Shown: positions 45,239-57,100, numbered from the stretch's first letter. The stretch is DNA of 64,000 bases from Burkholderiales bacterium PBB1 (GCA_002255905.1 NKIN01000002.1:310001-374000); one strand, 5' to 3'. Notes: a model not told the origin generated them from the letters alone. Numbers and translations: made by a program.

Positions 45239-45457
45239 GGGCTCGTCACCAGGGCCAGGATCCACGGGGGCTTCAGCGGCCAGTCGCGCGCGCTTGCGCG
45301 CCGGACTGCGCAGGATGTACAGCACCACGGACAGGGGCAGGGCGCCGTACAGCAGGAAGGTGAACAACGCCCCGAGGACGGTGCCATTGGCGCTGGTGGC
45401 CTCGACCACCGTCATCATCACCACCACATACATCCATGCAATTGCTACCAGGTACAT
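45167..45457 (-). CDS. Small membrane protein of unknown function
   Basis: 96 residues. Two hydrophobic spans: 'MYLVAIAWMYVVVMMTVVEA' (1-20) and 'VLGALFTFLLYGALPLSVVL' (27-46), then a basic and His/Pro-rich cytosolic tail ('RSPARKRARL', 'SHHEPDSSHH'). No named domain. The stop lies 72 bp inside the 3' end of convergent pgeF. The clean transmembrane pattern, positive-inside tail and ATG start argue that it is real and not a shadow. Confidence 0.7.
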   Translation of the reverse strand: MYLVAIAWMYVVVMMTVVEATSANGTVLGALFTFLLYGALPLSVVLYILRSPARKRARLAAEAPVDPGPGDEPSHHEPDSSHHAPGDAITPERKEA

Positions 45458-45553
45458 CGCGCGCCTGCCAGGGTCAAGTCGTGAAGCAACAGTCTCAGAT
45501 TTTCGTCATGCACAGGTCAACTGGGCACGCGACAATCTGCACCACACAGTCAG

Positions 45554-45572
45554 GCCGGCAACTCATGCCGGC
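45554..45572 (+). promoter_or_regulatory. Hairpin in the phaC leader
   Basis: GCCGGCA (45554-45560) and TGCCGGC (45566-45572) pair with a 5-nt loop, ending 18 nt before the phaC GTG and just ahead of its ribosome-binding site (AGAGGA, 45580-45585). It may influence translation initiation; no factor can be named. Confidence 0.35.
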
Positions 45573-45590
45573 AGCTCTCAGAGGATACAA

Positions 45591-47339
45591 GTGAAATCGA
45601 AGCCCGATCCCGTGGCCAGCGCGCCCGTGGCGCCGATGACCGAGGCCGTTGCCCAGGCGCTCACCGCCACGGCAGCCGAGACCCTGAAATCACTCACCGC
45701 GGTGACCTTGCCGATGCCCTCGCTGGCCCAGATGCAGTCTGATTACCTGCAGCAGGCCACCGATCTGTGGAATCGCTCGATGCAGCAGTTCCAGGCCATG
45801 GCCAGCGCGGCACTCGACAAATCCGCCGCCCCGCCGGTAGCAGCGCCCGTGCTCGGCGATCGGCGCTTCTCTGCGCCCGACTGGGCTGAGAACCCCGCCA
45901 GCGCGTTCACCGCCCAGCTCTACCTTCTGAATGCCCGCACGCTGCTGGGCCTGGCGGATCAACTGCAGGGCGACGAGAAGGTCAAGCAGCGCATCCGTTT
46001 CGCGGTGCAGCAGTGGGTCGATGCGGCGGCGCCCAGCAACTTTCTGGCGCTGAACCCGGAGGCGCAGCGCAAGGCGCTGGAAACCCAAGGCGAGAGCATC
46101 ACGCAAGGTCTCCAGCACCTCTGGCACGACATCCGGCAAGGCCATGTGTCGCAGACCGACGAGAGCCTGTTTGAAGTCGGCCGCAACGTGGCCACCTCCG
46201 AAGGCGCGGTCGTGTTCGAGAACGAGCTGTTCCAGCTGCTCGAATACAAGCCCTTGACCCCCACGGTGCACGAGCGGCCGATGCTCTTCGTGCCGCCGTG
46301 CATCAACAAGTACTACATCCTCGATCTGCAGCCCGAGAACTCGCTGATCCGCTACACCGTGGCGCAAGGCCATCGCGTTTTCGTGATGAGCTGGCGCAAC
46401 GCCGACGACAGCCTGGCTGCCGTCACCTGGGACCAGTACATCGAGGACGCTGTCATCCGTGCGATCGGTGTCACGCGCGACATCACCGGCGCCGAGCAGA
46501 TCAACACCCTGGGTTTCTGCATCGGTGGCACCTTGCTCGCCACCGCGCTCGCTGTGCTGGCTGCCCGCGGCGAAAAGCCAGCCGCCAGCGTGACCTTGCT
46601 GACCAGCCTGCTCGATTTCACCGACACCGGCATCCTCGATCTGTTCATCGACGAGGCCATGGTGCGGATGCGTGAACGCTCGATCGGCGCCGACAGCCCG
46701 ACGGGCGGCGGTCTGCTCAAGGGCAGTGAACTGGCGTCGACCTTCAGCTTCCTGCGCCCGAACGATCTGGTGTGGAACTATGTCGTCGGCAATTACCTGA
46801 AGGGCGAAACACCGCCGCCTTTCGACCTGCTCTACTGGAACAGCGACAGCACCAACCTGCCGGGGCCGATGTACTGCTGGTACCTGCGCCACACCTATCT
46901 GGAAAACCGGTTGATGAAACCGCGCGATCTGACGGTGTGCGGCCAACCGCTGGACCTCTCCCTGATCGACACCCCGGCTTACATCTACGCGTCACGTGAA
47001 GACCACATCGTGCCCTGGGAGTCGGCCTACCGCTCCACCCAGGTGCTCAAGGGCAAGAAGCGCTTCGTGCTCGGCGCGTCGGGGCACATCGCCGGGGTGA
47101 TCAATCCGCCGGCCAAAAAGAAGCGCAGTCACTGGGTCGGCGGTACCGCGGCGCTGCCAGCCAGCGCCGAAACCTGGTTCGGCAAGGCCAAGGAACACCC
47201 TGGCAGCTGGTGGACCGATTGGGCCACGTGGCTGGCCAGCCATGCTGGCCGCCAGGTCGCTGCGCCGAAAGCGGCGGGCAGTCGCCGTCATCCCGTCATC
47301 GAAGCCGCGCCGGGCCGCTACGTCAAGCAGAAGGCTTGA
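45591..47339 (+). CDS. phaC: Class I polyhydroxyalkanoate synthase
   Basis: 582 residues, soluble granule-associated polymerase of (R)-3-hydroxyacyl-CoA. The lipase-box variant is 'GFCIGGT' with nucleophile Cys310; Asp471 ('SREDHIVPW') and His499 ('ASGHIAGVINPP') complete the triad. The N-terminal PhaC_N domain contains 'WNRSMQQFQAMASAALD' and 'PALIN'-like blocks. The start is GTG 45591 after AGAGGA; the frame runs far upstream but without similarity. First gene of phaC-phaA-phaB; no phasin or phaR follows within the window. Confidence 0.95.
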   Translation: MKSKPDPVASAPVAPMTEAVAQALTATAAETLKSLTAVTLPMPSLAQMQSDYLQQATDLWNRSMQQFQAMASAALDKSAAPPVAAPVLGDRRFSAPDWAENPASAFTAQLYLLNARTLLGLADQLQGDEKVKQRIRFAVQQWVDAAAPSNFLALNPEAQRKALETQGESITQGLQHLWHDIRQGHVSQTDESLFEVGRNVATSEGAVVFENELFQLLEYKPLTPTVHERPMLFVPPCINKYYILDLQPENSLIRYTVAQGHRVFVMSWRNADDSLAAVTWDQYIEDAVIRAIGVTRDITGAEQINTLGFCIGGTLLATALAVLAARGEKPAASVTLLTSLLDFTDTGILDLFIDEAMVRMRERSIGADSPTGGGLLKGSELASTFSFLRPNDLVWNYVVGNYLKGETPPPFDLLYWNSDSTNLPGPMYCWYLRHTYLENRLMKPRDLTVCGQPLDLSLIDTPAYIYASREDHIVPWESAYRSTQVLKGKKRFVLGASGHIAGVINPPAKKKRSHWVGGTAALPASAETWFGKAKEHPGSWWTDWATWLASHAGRQVAAPKAAGSRRHPVIEAAPGRYVKQKA

Positions 47340-47444
47340 TCAATGAGGAGCCTTCTGGACGCGCCGGCGCTTCATTCGCAGTAAGGTGTGGGGCGAGGCC
47401 CCTTCCTCAGTGCTGTTTTTTTTATCTCAAGTCAGGAATCCATC

Positions 47445-48626
<1,182 letters not shown>

Positions 48627-48730
48627 ATCCACCGCGGGCTTCGGTGACAACCCGGTTGACCCGCAAGCCCGTCAGGGCGCAGCCTTGACGCTGCTTCGCC
48701 CATTCAGAACAACACAGAGGAGTGAGAGTG

Positions 48731-49468
48731 ATGAGCAAGAAGATTGCATACGTGACCGGTGGCATGGGTGGCATCGGAACCACCATGTGCCAGCGCCTGC
48801 ACCGCGACGGTTTCACCGTGGTGGCCGGTTGCGGCCCGAGCCGTGACTTCAAGAAGTGGCTGGACGAGCAGAGCGCGCTGGGCTACCAGTTTCATGCCTC
48901 GGTCGGCAACGTCGGCGACTGGGATTCGACCACGGCCGCATTCCAGAAGGTCAAGGCCGAGCTCGGCCCGATCGACGTGCTGGTCAACAACGCCGGCATC
49001 ACCCGTGACGGCATGTTCCGCAAGATGAGCCGTGCCGACTGGGACGCCGTGATCGAAACCAATCTGACCAGCCTGTTCAACGTGACCAAGCAGGTCATCG
49101 AGGACATGCTCGAAAAAGGCTGGGGCCGCATCATCAACATCAGTTCGGTCAATGGCGAGAAGGGTCAGTTCGGTCAGACCAACTACTCGGCGGCCAAGGC
49201 CGGCATGCACGGCTTCACGATGGCGCTGGCACAGGAAGTGGCCAACAAGGGCGTGACGGTCAACACCGTGAGCCCGGGCTACATCGCGACCGACATGGTC
49301 AAGGCCATCCGCCAGGACGTGCTCGACAAGATCATCGCCGGCATTCCGGTCAAGCGCCTGGGCACGCCGGACGACATCGCCTCGATGGTGTCCTGGGTGG
49401 CGTCCGATGAGTCGGGCTTTGCCACCGGCGCCGACTTCTCGGTCAATGGCGGCCTGCACATGGGGTGA
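48731..49468 (+). CDS. phaB: Acetoacetyl-CoA reductase
   Basis: 245 residues, short-chain dehydrogenase. NADPH motif 'AYVTGGMGGIGTTMCQRL', 'LVNNAGITRDGMFRKM', catalytic Ser-Tyr-x3-Lys in 'INISSVNGEKGQFGQTNYSAAKAG' (quoted in part by family), and 'VSPGYIATDMV'. It reduces acetoacetyl-CoA to (R)-3-hydroxybutyryl-CoA. The ATG at 48731 follows AGAGGAGTGAG. Last gene of the PHB operon; its transcript ends at the hairpin at 49527-49560. Confidence 0.97.
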   Translation: MSKKIAYVTGGMGGIGTTMCQRLHRDGFTVVAGCGPSRDFKKWLDEQSALGYQFHASVGNVGDWDSTTAAFQKVKAELGPIDVLVNNAGITRDGMFRKMSRADWDAVIETNLTSLFNVTKQVIEDMLEKGWGRIINISSVNGEKGQFGQTNYSAAKAGMHGFTMALAQEVANKGVTVNTVSPGYIATDMVKAIRQDVLDKIIAGIPVKRLGTPDDIASMVSWVASDESGFATGADFSVNGGLHMG

Positions 49469-49504
49469 CGTGACAGTCCCTGCCGATCGCGCCGTTCCGG
49501 GCGA

Positions 49505-50560
49505 TCAGGACCGAAGCAGTTCTTTAGCGACGCCAGCCCACGTGCTGGCGTCGCCGTTTTCGGGCGTCAGTCGCAGTGCACTGGCGAAACCCACGAAATT
49601 TCGCTGCATCGATTGCAGATAGACCGGGTCGTAGTGGGTGATCAGCAACTCACGCACCACGCTTTCGATGCGGCCTGATTTGGCGGTCGCTTGCCAGTGG
49701 TTGATGACCTCGTTGCCACGAAGCGGGCGCAGAGCGTCCAGCCGGGTACAGAACGTGGGCACGTCGTTGACGAAGAAGTCGTAGTCGGCCATCAGCAGCG
49801 CGACACGGGCATCGGTCGGCAATTCCAGGTGGACGCACGGTGAGGCCCGCATGCACTCGATCAGCCGCTCGGGCACACGCAACTCGCCGACCTTGCGGCT
49901 TTCGCTTTCCACCCACACCACTTGAGCCGGATCGAAATGGCGCATGGCATCCCACAGGAGCGAATCGAAGCGCTTTTGAGTCGGTTGCGGGCTTCCGGGC
50001 ACCAGGCCCAGCACCGATCCGCGGTGATTGGCCAGGCCTTCCAGATCGAGCACTTGCGCACCCTGTGCCTGCAGTGCTGCGAGCAGGCGGCTCTTGCCCG
50101 ATCCGGTCTTGCCGCAGACGACGCGAAACCTGAACTGCAGCGGCTGTGCTTCCAGCGCAGCCATGACCGCACGCCGGTAGGCCTGGTAGCCGCCTTCGAT
50201 CACCTGCACGCGAAAGCCGATCTGGCTCAGGACCAGCGACAGCGCCCCGCTGCGTTGGCCTCCGCGCCAGCAGTAGATCAGCGGCTGCCAGTCCTTGGGC
50301 CGATCGAGCACATGGCGCTCGATGTGCATGGCCACGTTGCGCGCCACCAGCGCGGCGCCTCGCTTGCGGGCGGCGAAGGGCGAGACCTGCTTGTATTCGG
50401 TGCCGATCAAGGCCCGCTCGGCGTCGTTCAGGCTGGGCCAGTTGACGGCACCCGGCAGCCGGTCGAGTGCAAATTCGCCTTCTGAGCGGGCGTCGATGAC
50501 AGTGTCGTAGCCGTCGAGTCGGGCCAGGACATCGGCAGCGCTGACGGGTGTCAGGGACAT
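49505..50560 (-). CDS. mnmH: tRNA 2-selenouridine synthase
   Basis: 351 residues. N-terminal rhodanese domain with the active Cys in 'LIYCWRGGQRSGALS', then a P-loop 'VVCGKTGSGKSRLLAAL' (about residue 145) and 'LEGLANHRGSVLG', which define MnmH/SelU. It converts 2-thiouridine at the wobble position of certain tRNAs to geranylated and selenouridine forms. Selenophosphate synthase is not in the window. Convergent with phaB; its last codons overlap the phaB terminator hairpin. Confidence 0.95.
   Translation of the reverse strand: MSLTPVSAADVLARLDGYDTVIDARSEGEFALDRLPGAVNWPSLNDAERALIGTEYKQVSPFAARKRGAALVARNVAMHIERHVLDRPKDWQPLIYCWRGGQRSGALSLVLSQIGFRVQVIEGGYQAYRRAVMAALEAQPLQFRFRVVCGKTGSGKSRLLAALQAQGAQVLDLEGLANHRGSVLGLVPGSPQPTQKRFDSLLWDAMRHFDPAQVVWVESESRKVGELRVPERLIECMRASPCVHLELPTDARVALLMADYDFFVNDVPTFCTRLDALRPLRGNEVINHWQATAKSGRIESVVRELLITHYDPVYLQSMQRNFVGFASALRLTPENGDASTWAGVAKELLRS
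49527..49560 (+). terminator. Terminator of phaCAB inside the 3' end of mnmH
   Basis: GCGACGCCAGC (49527-49537) and GCTGGCGTCGC (49544-49554) form a perfect 11-bp stem with a 6-nt loop, followed by CGTTTT. It lies 58 bp after the phaB stop but within the coding sequence of the convergent mnmH. Confidence 0.75.
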
Positions 50561-50578
50561 GGCGCGGAGCGCGGACGC

Positions 50579-53233
50579 TCAGGCCGCGATCGCATCGAGC
50601 AACTCGGTCTCGATCGAGATCTGCGTGCGGTTGTGGCGCAGCGCGGCACCATCGATCAGGAAGGTGTCTTCGGCGCGTTCGCCCAGGGTGGTGATCTTGG
50701 CCAGCTGCAGGTTGATCTGGTGCTGCGCCAGCACGCGGGCGATCGAATACAGCAACCCGGAGCGGTCGCTGGCCGAGACACTGAGCAGCCAGTTCTGCGC
50801 GCGCTCGTCGGGCCGCAGCGTGATGCGGGGCGTGACCGGGAACGACCTCACCCGGCGCGACAGGCGGCCCCGGCTGGGTTCGGGCAAGGCGCCCTGGGCG
50901 TTCAGCGCGTGGCTGAGCTGTGTCTCGACCAGCAGGATCAGATCGCGGTACTGCGACGCCGGCGCCCCGTCGCGCGATGCTTCGAGCTGTGGGTTGATGA
51001 CCTGGAACGTGTCCAGCGCATAGCCCGACTTCGTCGTGTGCACCTTGGCTTCGAGGATGTTGAAGTGCGCGCTGTCGAAGTAGCCGCAGATGCGCGCGAA
51101 CAGGTCGGCCCGGTCGCGCGCGTAAACCAGCACCTGCAGGCCTTCGCCCACTGGCGAGACCCGCGCCTTCACCACCGGCGATTCCGACCGCAGATGCGAC
51201 TGCAGCGAGCGGGCATGCCAGGCAATCTCGTTGACATCGTGACGGGCAAAGTAGCTGATGGACAGCGTTTCCCACAGCGGCGCTTCGACATTCGGGGGTT
51301 GCAATGCCAGGTTCAGCATGTGACGCGCTTCCTGCTTGCGCGCGTCGATTTCGGCATCGAGCTGCGGCTGTGCGCCTCCCAGCGCGCGCAGCGTCACCCG
51401 GTACAGGTCTTCCAGCAGCTTGCCCTTCCAGGCATTCCATACCTTCGGGCTGGTGCCGCGGATGTCGCTCACGGTCAGCAGGTACAGCGCGGTCAACCGG
51501 CGCTCGGTGCCCACGAGCTGGGCGAAGTTCTGGATCACGACCGGGTCGCTCAGGTCTTCCTTCTGGGCAATGCGCGACATCGTCAGGTGCTGCTTGACCA
51601 GGAATTCGATCAAGGCAGCGTCATCGCGCCCGATGCCGTGATCGCGGCAGAAGCGGCGGGCCTCAGACGTACCGAGCACGGAATGATCGCCGCCTCGGCC
51701 CTTGGCCACGTCGTGAAACAGCGCGGCCACGTACAGCGTGTACGGTGTGTCCCATTGCATCGCCAGCTGCGAGCAGAACGGGTACTCGTGCGCGTGTTCC
51801 GGGATGAAGAAGCGCCGCATGTTGCGCAGCACCATCAGGATGTGCTGGTCGACGGTGTACACATGAAACAGGTCATGCTGCATCTGACCGACGATGCGAC
51901 GGAACACCCACAGGTAGCGCCCCAGCACGCTGGTTTCATTCATCAGGCGGAACGCGTGTGTCTGTCGCGACGGCGACTGCAGGATCCGCAGGAAGGTGGC
52001 ATGGTTGACCGGATCGCGCCGGAAGTCGGCGTTCATCAGGTCGCGGGCGTTGTACAGCGCACGCAGCGTGCGTGACGACAGGCCTGTGATGCCGCTGTTC
52101 GACTGGAACGCCAGGAAGGTGGCCAGGATGGCTTGCGGCTGGCGCTGGTACAGGTCATCGCTGACGACTTCGAGCATGCCGTCGCGGTCCAGGAAGTTCG
52201 CATCGATCGGGCGCATCGGCGCATCCTGCAGGCCGGAGATGCGCTCCTCGATGTTGAGCATCAGGATCTGGTTGAGCTGCGCGACCGCCTTGGCGGTCCA
52301 GTAGTAGCGCCGCATCAGCACTTCGGAGGCGCGCTGGCCCTTCGTGGCCCGGTAGCCGAAGCTGTCGGCCACAGCACTTTGCAGGTCGAACACCAGCCGG
52401 TCTTCGCGCCGCCCGGCCACCAGATGCAGCCGGGTGCGGATCAGCTTGAGCACGCCTTCGTTGCGCTGCAACTGCTTGACCTCGAACGGTGTGGCCAGTC
52501 CGCTGGCGGCCAATTCGCTCCAGTTGCGTCCCAGGCCAGCCGCCCGGGCCACCCACAGGATCACCTGCAGATCGCGCAACCCGCCCGGGCTTTCCTTGCA
52601 GTTGGGCTCGAGCGAGTAGGGCGTGTCCTCGAACTTCTGGTGACGCTGCCGCATCTCCAGCGTCTTCGCGCGCAGGAACGAGCGCGAATTCATGGCCTGC
52701 GAGTTGTTGCGCCGGAACACGTTGAAGCCGCGCCGCGATCCGCACAGGTAACGCGACTCGAGCAAGGCGGTGCGCACGGTGACGTCGCGCTCCGCCTCGG
52801 CCATGCACTCCTCGAGCGTGCGCACGCTGGAGCCGATCTCCAGCCCGATGTCCCAGCAGGCGGTGATGAAGACCTCGACCCCGTGCTTCAGCGCCGAGGC
52901 CGTGCCGCTGTCGCCATGCAGTGTCGATGGCAGCAGCACCAGCACGTCGACGTCGGAGTACGGGAACAATTCGCCACGCCCGTAGCCGCCAACCGCCAGC
53001 AAGGCGGCATCTGAGGGCATGTCACAGCGCTCCCACAGCCCGAGCAGCGTGTCGTCCGCATGACGTGCCAGGCCGCGGAGCAGGCGGGCAGCCGCAGGTG
53101 CCGTGGGCCGCGCCGCCTCGAAATGACGGATCAGCGCATCCTTGCCGGCTCGGAACTTCGTTCGCAGGTCCGCGAGTTGTTCGGGGGACAGCGCAGCCGG
53201 GGCTGCCGGCGCCTCGGACGGTGTGGCAGCCAC
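50579..53233 (-). CDS. glnD: [Protein-PII] uridylyltransferase/uridylyl-removing enzyme
   Basis: 884 residues. Nucleotidyltransferase domain 'AVGGYGRGELFPYSDVDVLVL' near residue 82, GlnE-like linker, HD domain with 'ALFHDVAKGRGGDHSVLG' near residue 505, and two C-terminal ACT domains that sense glutamine ('VLVYARDRADLFARICGYF', 'LSVSASDRSGLLYSIARVL'). It controls nitrogen metabolism by uridylylating PII. GTG 53233 begins on the base next to the map stop codon, so the two are cotranscribed. Confidence 0.95.
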   Translation of the reverse strand: MAATPSEAPAAPAALSPEQLADLRTKFRAGKDALIRHFEAARPTAPAAARLLRGLARHADDTLLGLWERCDMPSDAALLAVGGYGRGELFPYSDVDVLVLLPSTLHGDSGTASALKHGVEVFITACWDIGLEIGSSVRTLEECMAEAERDVTVRTALLESRYLCGSRRGFNVFRRNNSQAMNSRSFLRAKTLEMRQRHQKFEDTPYSLEPNCKESPGGLRDLQVILWVARAAGLGRNWSELAASGLATPFEVKQLQRNEGVLKLIRTRLHLVAGRREDRLVFDLQSAVADSFGYRATKGQRASEVLMRRYYWTAKAVAQLNQILMLNIEERISGLQDAPMRPIDANFLDRDGMLEVVSDDLYQRQPQAILATFLAFQSNSGITGLSSRTLRALYNARDLMNADFRRDPVNHATFLRILQSPSRQTHAFRLMNETSVLGRYLWVFRRIVGQMQHDLFHVYTVDQHILMVLRNMRRFFIPEHAHEYPFCSQLAMQWDTPYTLYVAALFHDVAKGRGGDHSVLGTSEARRFCRDHGIGRDDAALIEFLVKQHLTMSRIAQKEDLSDPVVIQNFAQLVGTERRLTALYLLTVSDIRGTSPKVWNAWKGKLLEDLYRVTLRALGGAQPQLDAEIDARKQEARHMLNLALQPPNVEAPLWETLSISYFARHDVNEIAWHARSLQSHLRSESPVVKARVSPVGEGLQVLVYARDRADLFARICGYFDSAHFNILEAKVHTTKSGYALDTFQVINPQLEASRDGAPASQYRDLILLVETQLSHALNAQGALPEPSRGRLSRRVRSFPVTPRITLRPDERAQNWLLSVSASDRSGLLYSIARVLAQHQINLQLAKITTLGERAEDTFLIDGAALRHNRTQISIETELLDAIAA

Positions 53234-54049
53234 TCAGGCGGTCACGGATTCGCAGGCGAAGGCCGGCACCGCAGGGCTGCCTGCCGAGAGCGTCAGCACT
53301 TCATAGCCGGTGTCGGTGACGACCACCGTGTGCTCCCACTGCGCCGACAGCGAGCGGTCCTTGGTCACGATGGTCCAACCGTCGCCAGCCTCGCGGATCT
53401 CGCGCCGGCCCGCGTTCACCATCGGCTCGATGGTGAACACCATGCCGGGCTTCAGCTCCTCCAGCGTGCCCGGCTTGCCGTAGTGCAGCACCTGGGGCTC
53501 TTCATGGAACTTGCGGCCGATGCCGTGGCCGCAGAACTCGCGCACGACCGACAGGCCGCTGTTCTCGGCGAAGGTCTGGATCGCGTGGCCGATGTCGCCC
53601 AGCCTCGCGCCGGGCTTCACTTTCACGATGCCGCGCCACAGCGCCTCGTAGCTGAGCTGGCACAGGCGCTTGGCCGCGATCGATGCGTCGCCGATGATGA
53701 ACATGCGGCTGGTATCGCCATGCCAGCCGTCCTTGATGACGGTGATGTCGATGTTGACGATGTCGCCGTTCTTCAATGGGCGGCTGTTGGGGATGCCGTG
53801 GCAGATCTGGTGGTTGATGGACGCACAGATCGACTTGGGGTAAGGCGCATATCCCGGCGGCGCATAGTTCAGCGGTGCCGGGATGGTCTGCTGCACGTTC
53901 ACCATGTAGTCGTGCGCCAGCTGGTCGATCGCTTCGGTGCTGACGCCCGGCACCATGTGTGGCGTCAGCATGTCCAGCACCTCGGCAGCAAGGCGGCCTG
54001 CGATGCGCATGCCATCGATGTCGGCAGCGGTCTTGATGGCGATGGTCAT
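53234..54049 (-). CDS. map: Methionine aminopeptidase, type I
   Basis: 271 residues. The pita-bread metallopeptidase ligands are seen: 'DIVNIDITVIKDGWHGDTSRMF' (two Asp), 'GHGIGRKFHEEPQVLHYG' (His), 'FTIEPMVNAG' (Glu) and 'QWEHTVVVT' (Glu); the substrate His is in 'INHQICHGIP'. It removes N-terminal Met from new proteins. Directly followed by glnD. Divergent from purL; the 97-bp gap must hold both promoters. Confidence 0.96.
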   Translation of the reverse strand: MTIAIKTAADIDGMRIAGRLAAEVLDMLTPHMVPGVSTEAIDQLAHDYMVNVQQTIPAPLNYAPPGYAPYPKSICASINHQICHGIPNSRPLKNGDIVNIDITVIKDGWHGDTSRMFIIGDASIAAKRLCQLSYEALWRGIVKVKPGARLGDIGHAIQTFAENSGLSVVREFCGHGIGRKFHEEPQVLHYGKPGTLEELKPGMVFTIEPMVNAGRREIREAGDGWTIVTKDRSLSAQWEHTVVVTDTGYEVLTLSAGSPAVPAFACESVTA

Positions 54050-54060
54050 GAGCGGGATTA

Positions 54061-54090
54061 TCTCACCCGACCCGTAAAATCAAGGGTCAA
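54061..54090 (+). promoter_or_regulatory. Possible purL promoter in the map-purL gap
   Basis: A -10-like TAAAAT lies at 54075-54080 in the short map-purL divergent gap, with only a weak -35 partner. On the opposite strand TTGACC and GATAAT are visible, but their 22-bp spacing is too long to call a map promoter. Confidence 0.3.
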
Positions 54091-54146
54091 CCCGTGGTGG
54101 TCCGACCACTGCGCGGGACTTCCCACTTCTCCCCGAGCCGAACCGC

Positions 54147-57100
54147 GTGACCACTTCGCCCCAGCACCTCTTCCCTGTCGAGGGGGGCCATGCGCTCCCG
54201 GCGTTTCGCGCGCAGGCGCTGCTGGCCCGACTGCAGGAGGTTGCACCGCGCGTCACCGCCGTCGATGCACGCCATGTGCACTGGGTGTGCAGCGAGACCC
54301 CGCTGTCCGCGGCCCAGCGTGATGCGCTGAGCGGCCTGCTGCGCTACGGCGATGCGTATGACGGCCCGACCGATGGGCTGCTCATCGTCGTCGCCCCACG
54401 GCTGGGCACCGTGTCGCCGTGGGCGTCGAAGGCGACCGACATCGCTCGCAACTGCGGCCTCAACCTGAAGCGGATCGAGCGCGTCACCGAGTACCGCCTG
54501 ACGTTGAAGAGCGGCTTGCTGGGTGGCAGCAAGCCGCTCGGCGCCGACGAACTGGCGGCCGTTTCGGCGCTGCTGCATGACCGCATGACCGAAACCGTGC
54601 TGCTGCGCCGCGAAGACGCGGCACACCTGTTCGATGAGCAGCCGGCCGCACCGATGGCGCAGGTCGATCTGCTGGGTGCGGGGCGATCGGCGCTGGTGGC
54701 TGCCAATGTCGAGTTCGGCCTCGCCCTGTCCGACGACGAGATCGACTACCTGGTGAACGCCTTCACCACCCTGCGGCGCAACCCGACCGATGTCGAGCTG
54801 ATGATGTTCGCGCAGGCCAACAGCGAGCATTGCCGCCACAAGATCTTCAACGCCAGCTTCACGATCGATGGCGTGGCGCAGGAACGGTCGATGTTCCAGA
54901 TGATCCGCAACACGCACCAGTTGGCGCCCCAGCACACCGTGATCGCCTACAGCGACAACTCGTCGGTGATGGAGGGTGGCGTCATCGAGCGTTGGTTGCC
55001 CGAGGGCTACACCAACGCGCCGCGCTACCGCGCGCGCAGAGAGCTGGCGCACGTGCTGATGAAGGTCGAGACGCACAACCACCCGACGGCGATCTCGCCG
55101 TTCCCCGGCGCCTCCACCGGTGCCGGTGGCGAAATCCGCGACGAGGGCGCCACCGGCCGTGGGTCGAAGCCGAAGGCCGGGTTGACCGGCTTCACCGTGT
55201 CGAACTTGAACCTGCCGGGAACGGACTGGCCGTGGGAGCGATCGCCCTACGGCAAGCCGGAGCACATCGCGAGCCCGCTGCAGATCATGATCGAAGGCCC
55301 GCTTGGCGGCGCCGCGTTCAACAACGAATTCGGTCGGCCCAATCTGGCAGGCTACTTCCGCGTCTACGAGCAGACCGTGGGCGTGGCCGGCCGCGAGCAG
55401 CGGCGCGGATACCACAAGCCCATCATGATCGCGGGCGGTCTGGGCACCATCTCGGCGGCGCAGACGGAGAAGGTCGCGTTCGCGGCCGGCACCTTGCTGG
55501 TTCAGCTGGGCGGGCCGGGCATGCGCATCGGCATGGGTGGCAGCGCCGCCAGTTCGATGGCCGCAGGCGCCAACGCCGCCGCGCTCGACTTCGATTCGGT
55601 GCAGCGCGGCAACCCTGAAATCCAGCGCCGTGCCCAGGAGGTCATCAACCACTGCGCCGCACTGGGCGCCGTGAATCCCATCCTCGCGATCCACGACGTG
55701 GGCGCGGGCGGCATCTCGAACGCGTTCCCTGAACTGGTCGACGGTGCAGGGCGGGGCGCACGCTTCGATCTGCGCCAAGTGCCTCTGGAAGAAAGCGGCC
55801 TGTCGCCGAAAGAAATCTGGAGCAACGAAAGCCAGGAGCGCTACGTGCTCGCGGTGCAGCCCGATCTGCTGCCGATGTTCGACGCGATGTGCGTGCGCGA
55901 GCGCTGCCCGTACGCCGTCGTTGGCGTGGCCACCGAGGCGAAGCAGCTGGTGCTGGCCGAGGCGCCGATGACCGACAGCATGTCGCCAGCGTCCCCGGCG
56001 ATCGACATGCCCATGGAGGTGCTGCTGGGCAAGCCCCCCAAGATGCACCGCGACGTGACGCGCGTGCTGCCGGAGCTTGCGGCGCTCGATCTGAGCGATG
56101 CGACGCTGGACGTGGTGGCGCTCGACGTGCTGCGCCACCCGACGGTGGCCAGCAAGCGCTTCCTGATCACGATCGGCGACCGCAGCGTCGGTGGCCTGAG
56201 CCACCGCGATCCGATGGTCGGCCCGTGGCAGGTGCCGGTGGCCGACTGCGCGGTGACGCTGGCCGACTACAGCGGCCTGCGCGGCGAGGCGATGAGCATG
56301 GGCGAGCGCACGCCGCTGGCGGCCATCGACGCGCCGGCCTCGGGCCGGATGGCGGTGGGCGAGGCGCTCACCAACCTGCTGGCCGCGCCGTTGGCGCTCG
56401 AGCGCGTCAAGCTCAGCTGCAACTGGATGGCCGCCTGCGGCGAACCTGGCGAAGACGCCGCGCTGTACGACACCGTGCGGGCGGTGGGCATGGCGCTGTG
56501 CCCGGCCCTCGGCATCAGCGTGCCGGTGGGCAAGGACAGCCTGTCGATGCGCACGCGTTGGAGCGAGCAGGGCGAGGCCAGGCAGGTCACCGCACCGGTG
56601 TCGCTGATCGTCTCGGCCTTCGTCACGCTCGACGATGTGCGCGGAACGCTGACCCCGCAGCTGCAGCCAGGCGACACCACGCTGATCCTGATCGACCTGG
56701 GTCAGGGCAAGAACCGCATGGCCGGCTCGATGCTTGCCCAGGTGATGAGCCAGACCGGCAACGCCAGCCGGGATGGCGTGCCCGATGTCGACGACCCGGC
56801 GATGCTGAAATCCCTCGTCACGGCGATCAACCAGCTGCGCGCCGAAGGCCGCCTGCTGGCCTACCACGACCGCAGCGACGGTGGCCTGTGGGCCACGGTG
56901 TGCGAGATGGCGTTTGCCGGTCACCTGGGCGTGAGCCTGAACATCGACATGCTCCTGGTCGAGGGCGACGGCATCAGCGACAGCCGCATGGACTGGGGAG
57001 ATTCCAAGAACTGGGCGGGTCAGATCGGTGCGCGTCGGCACGAACTGACGCTGAAGGCCCTGTTCAACGAGGAGCTGGGCGTCGTGATCCAGGTGCCCAC

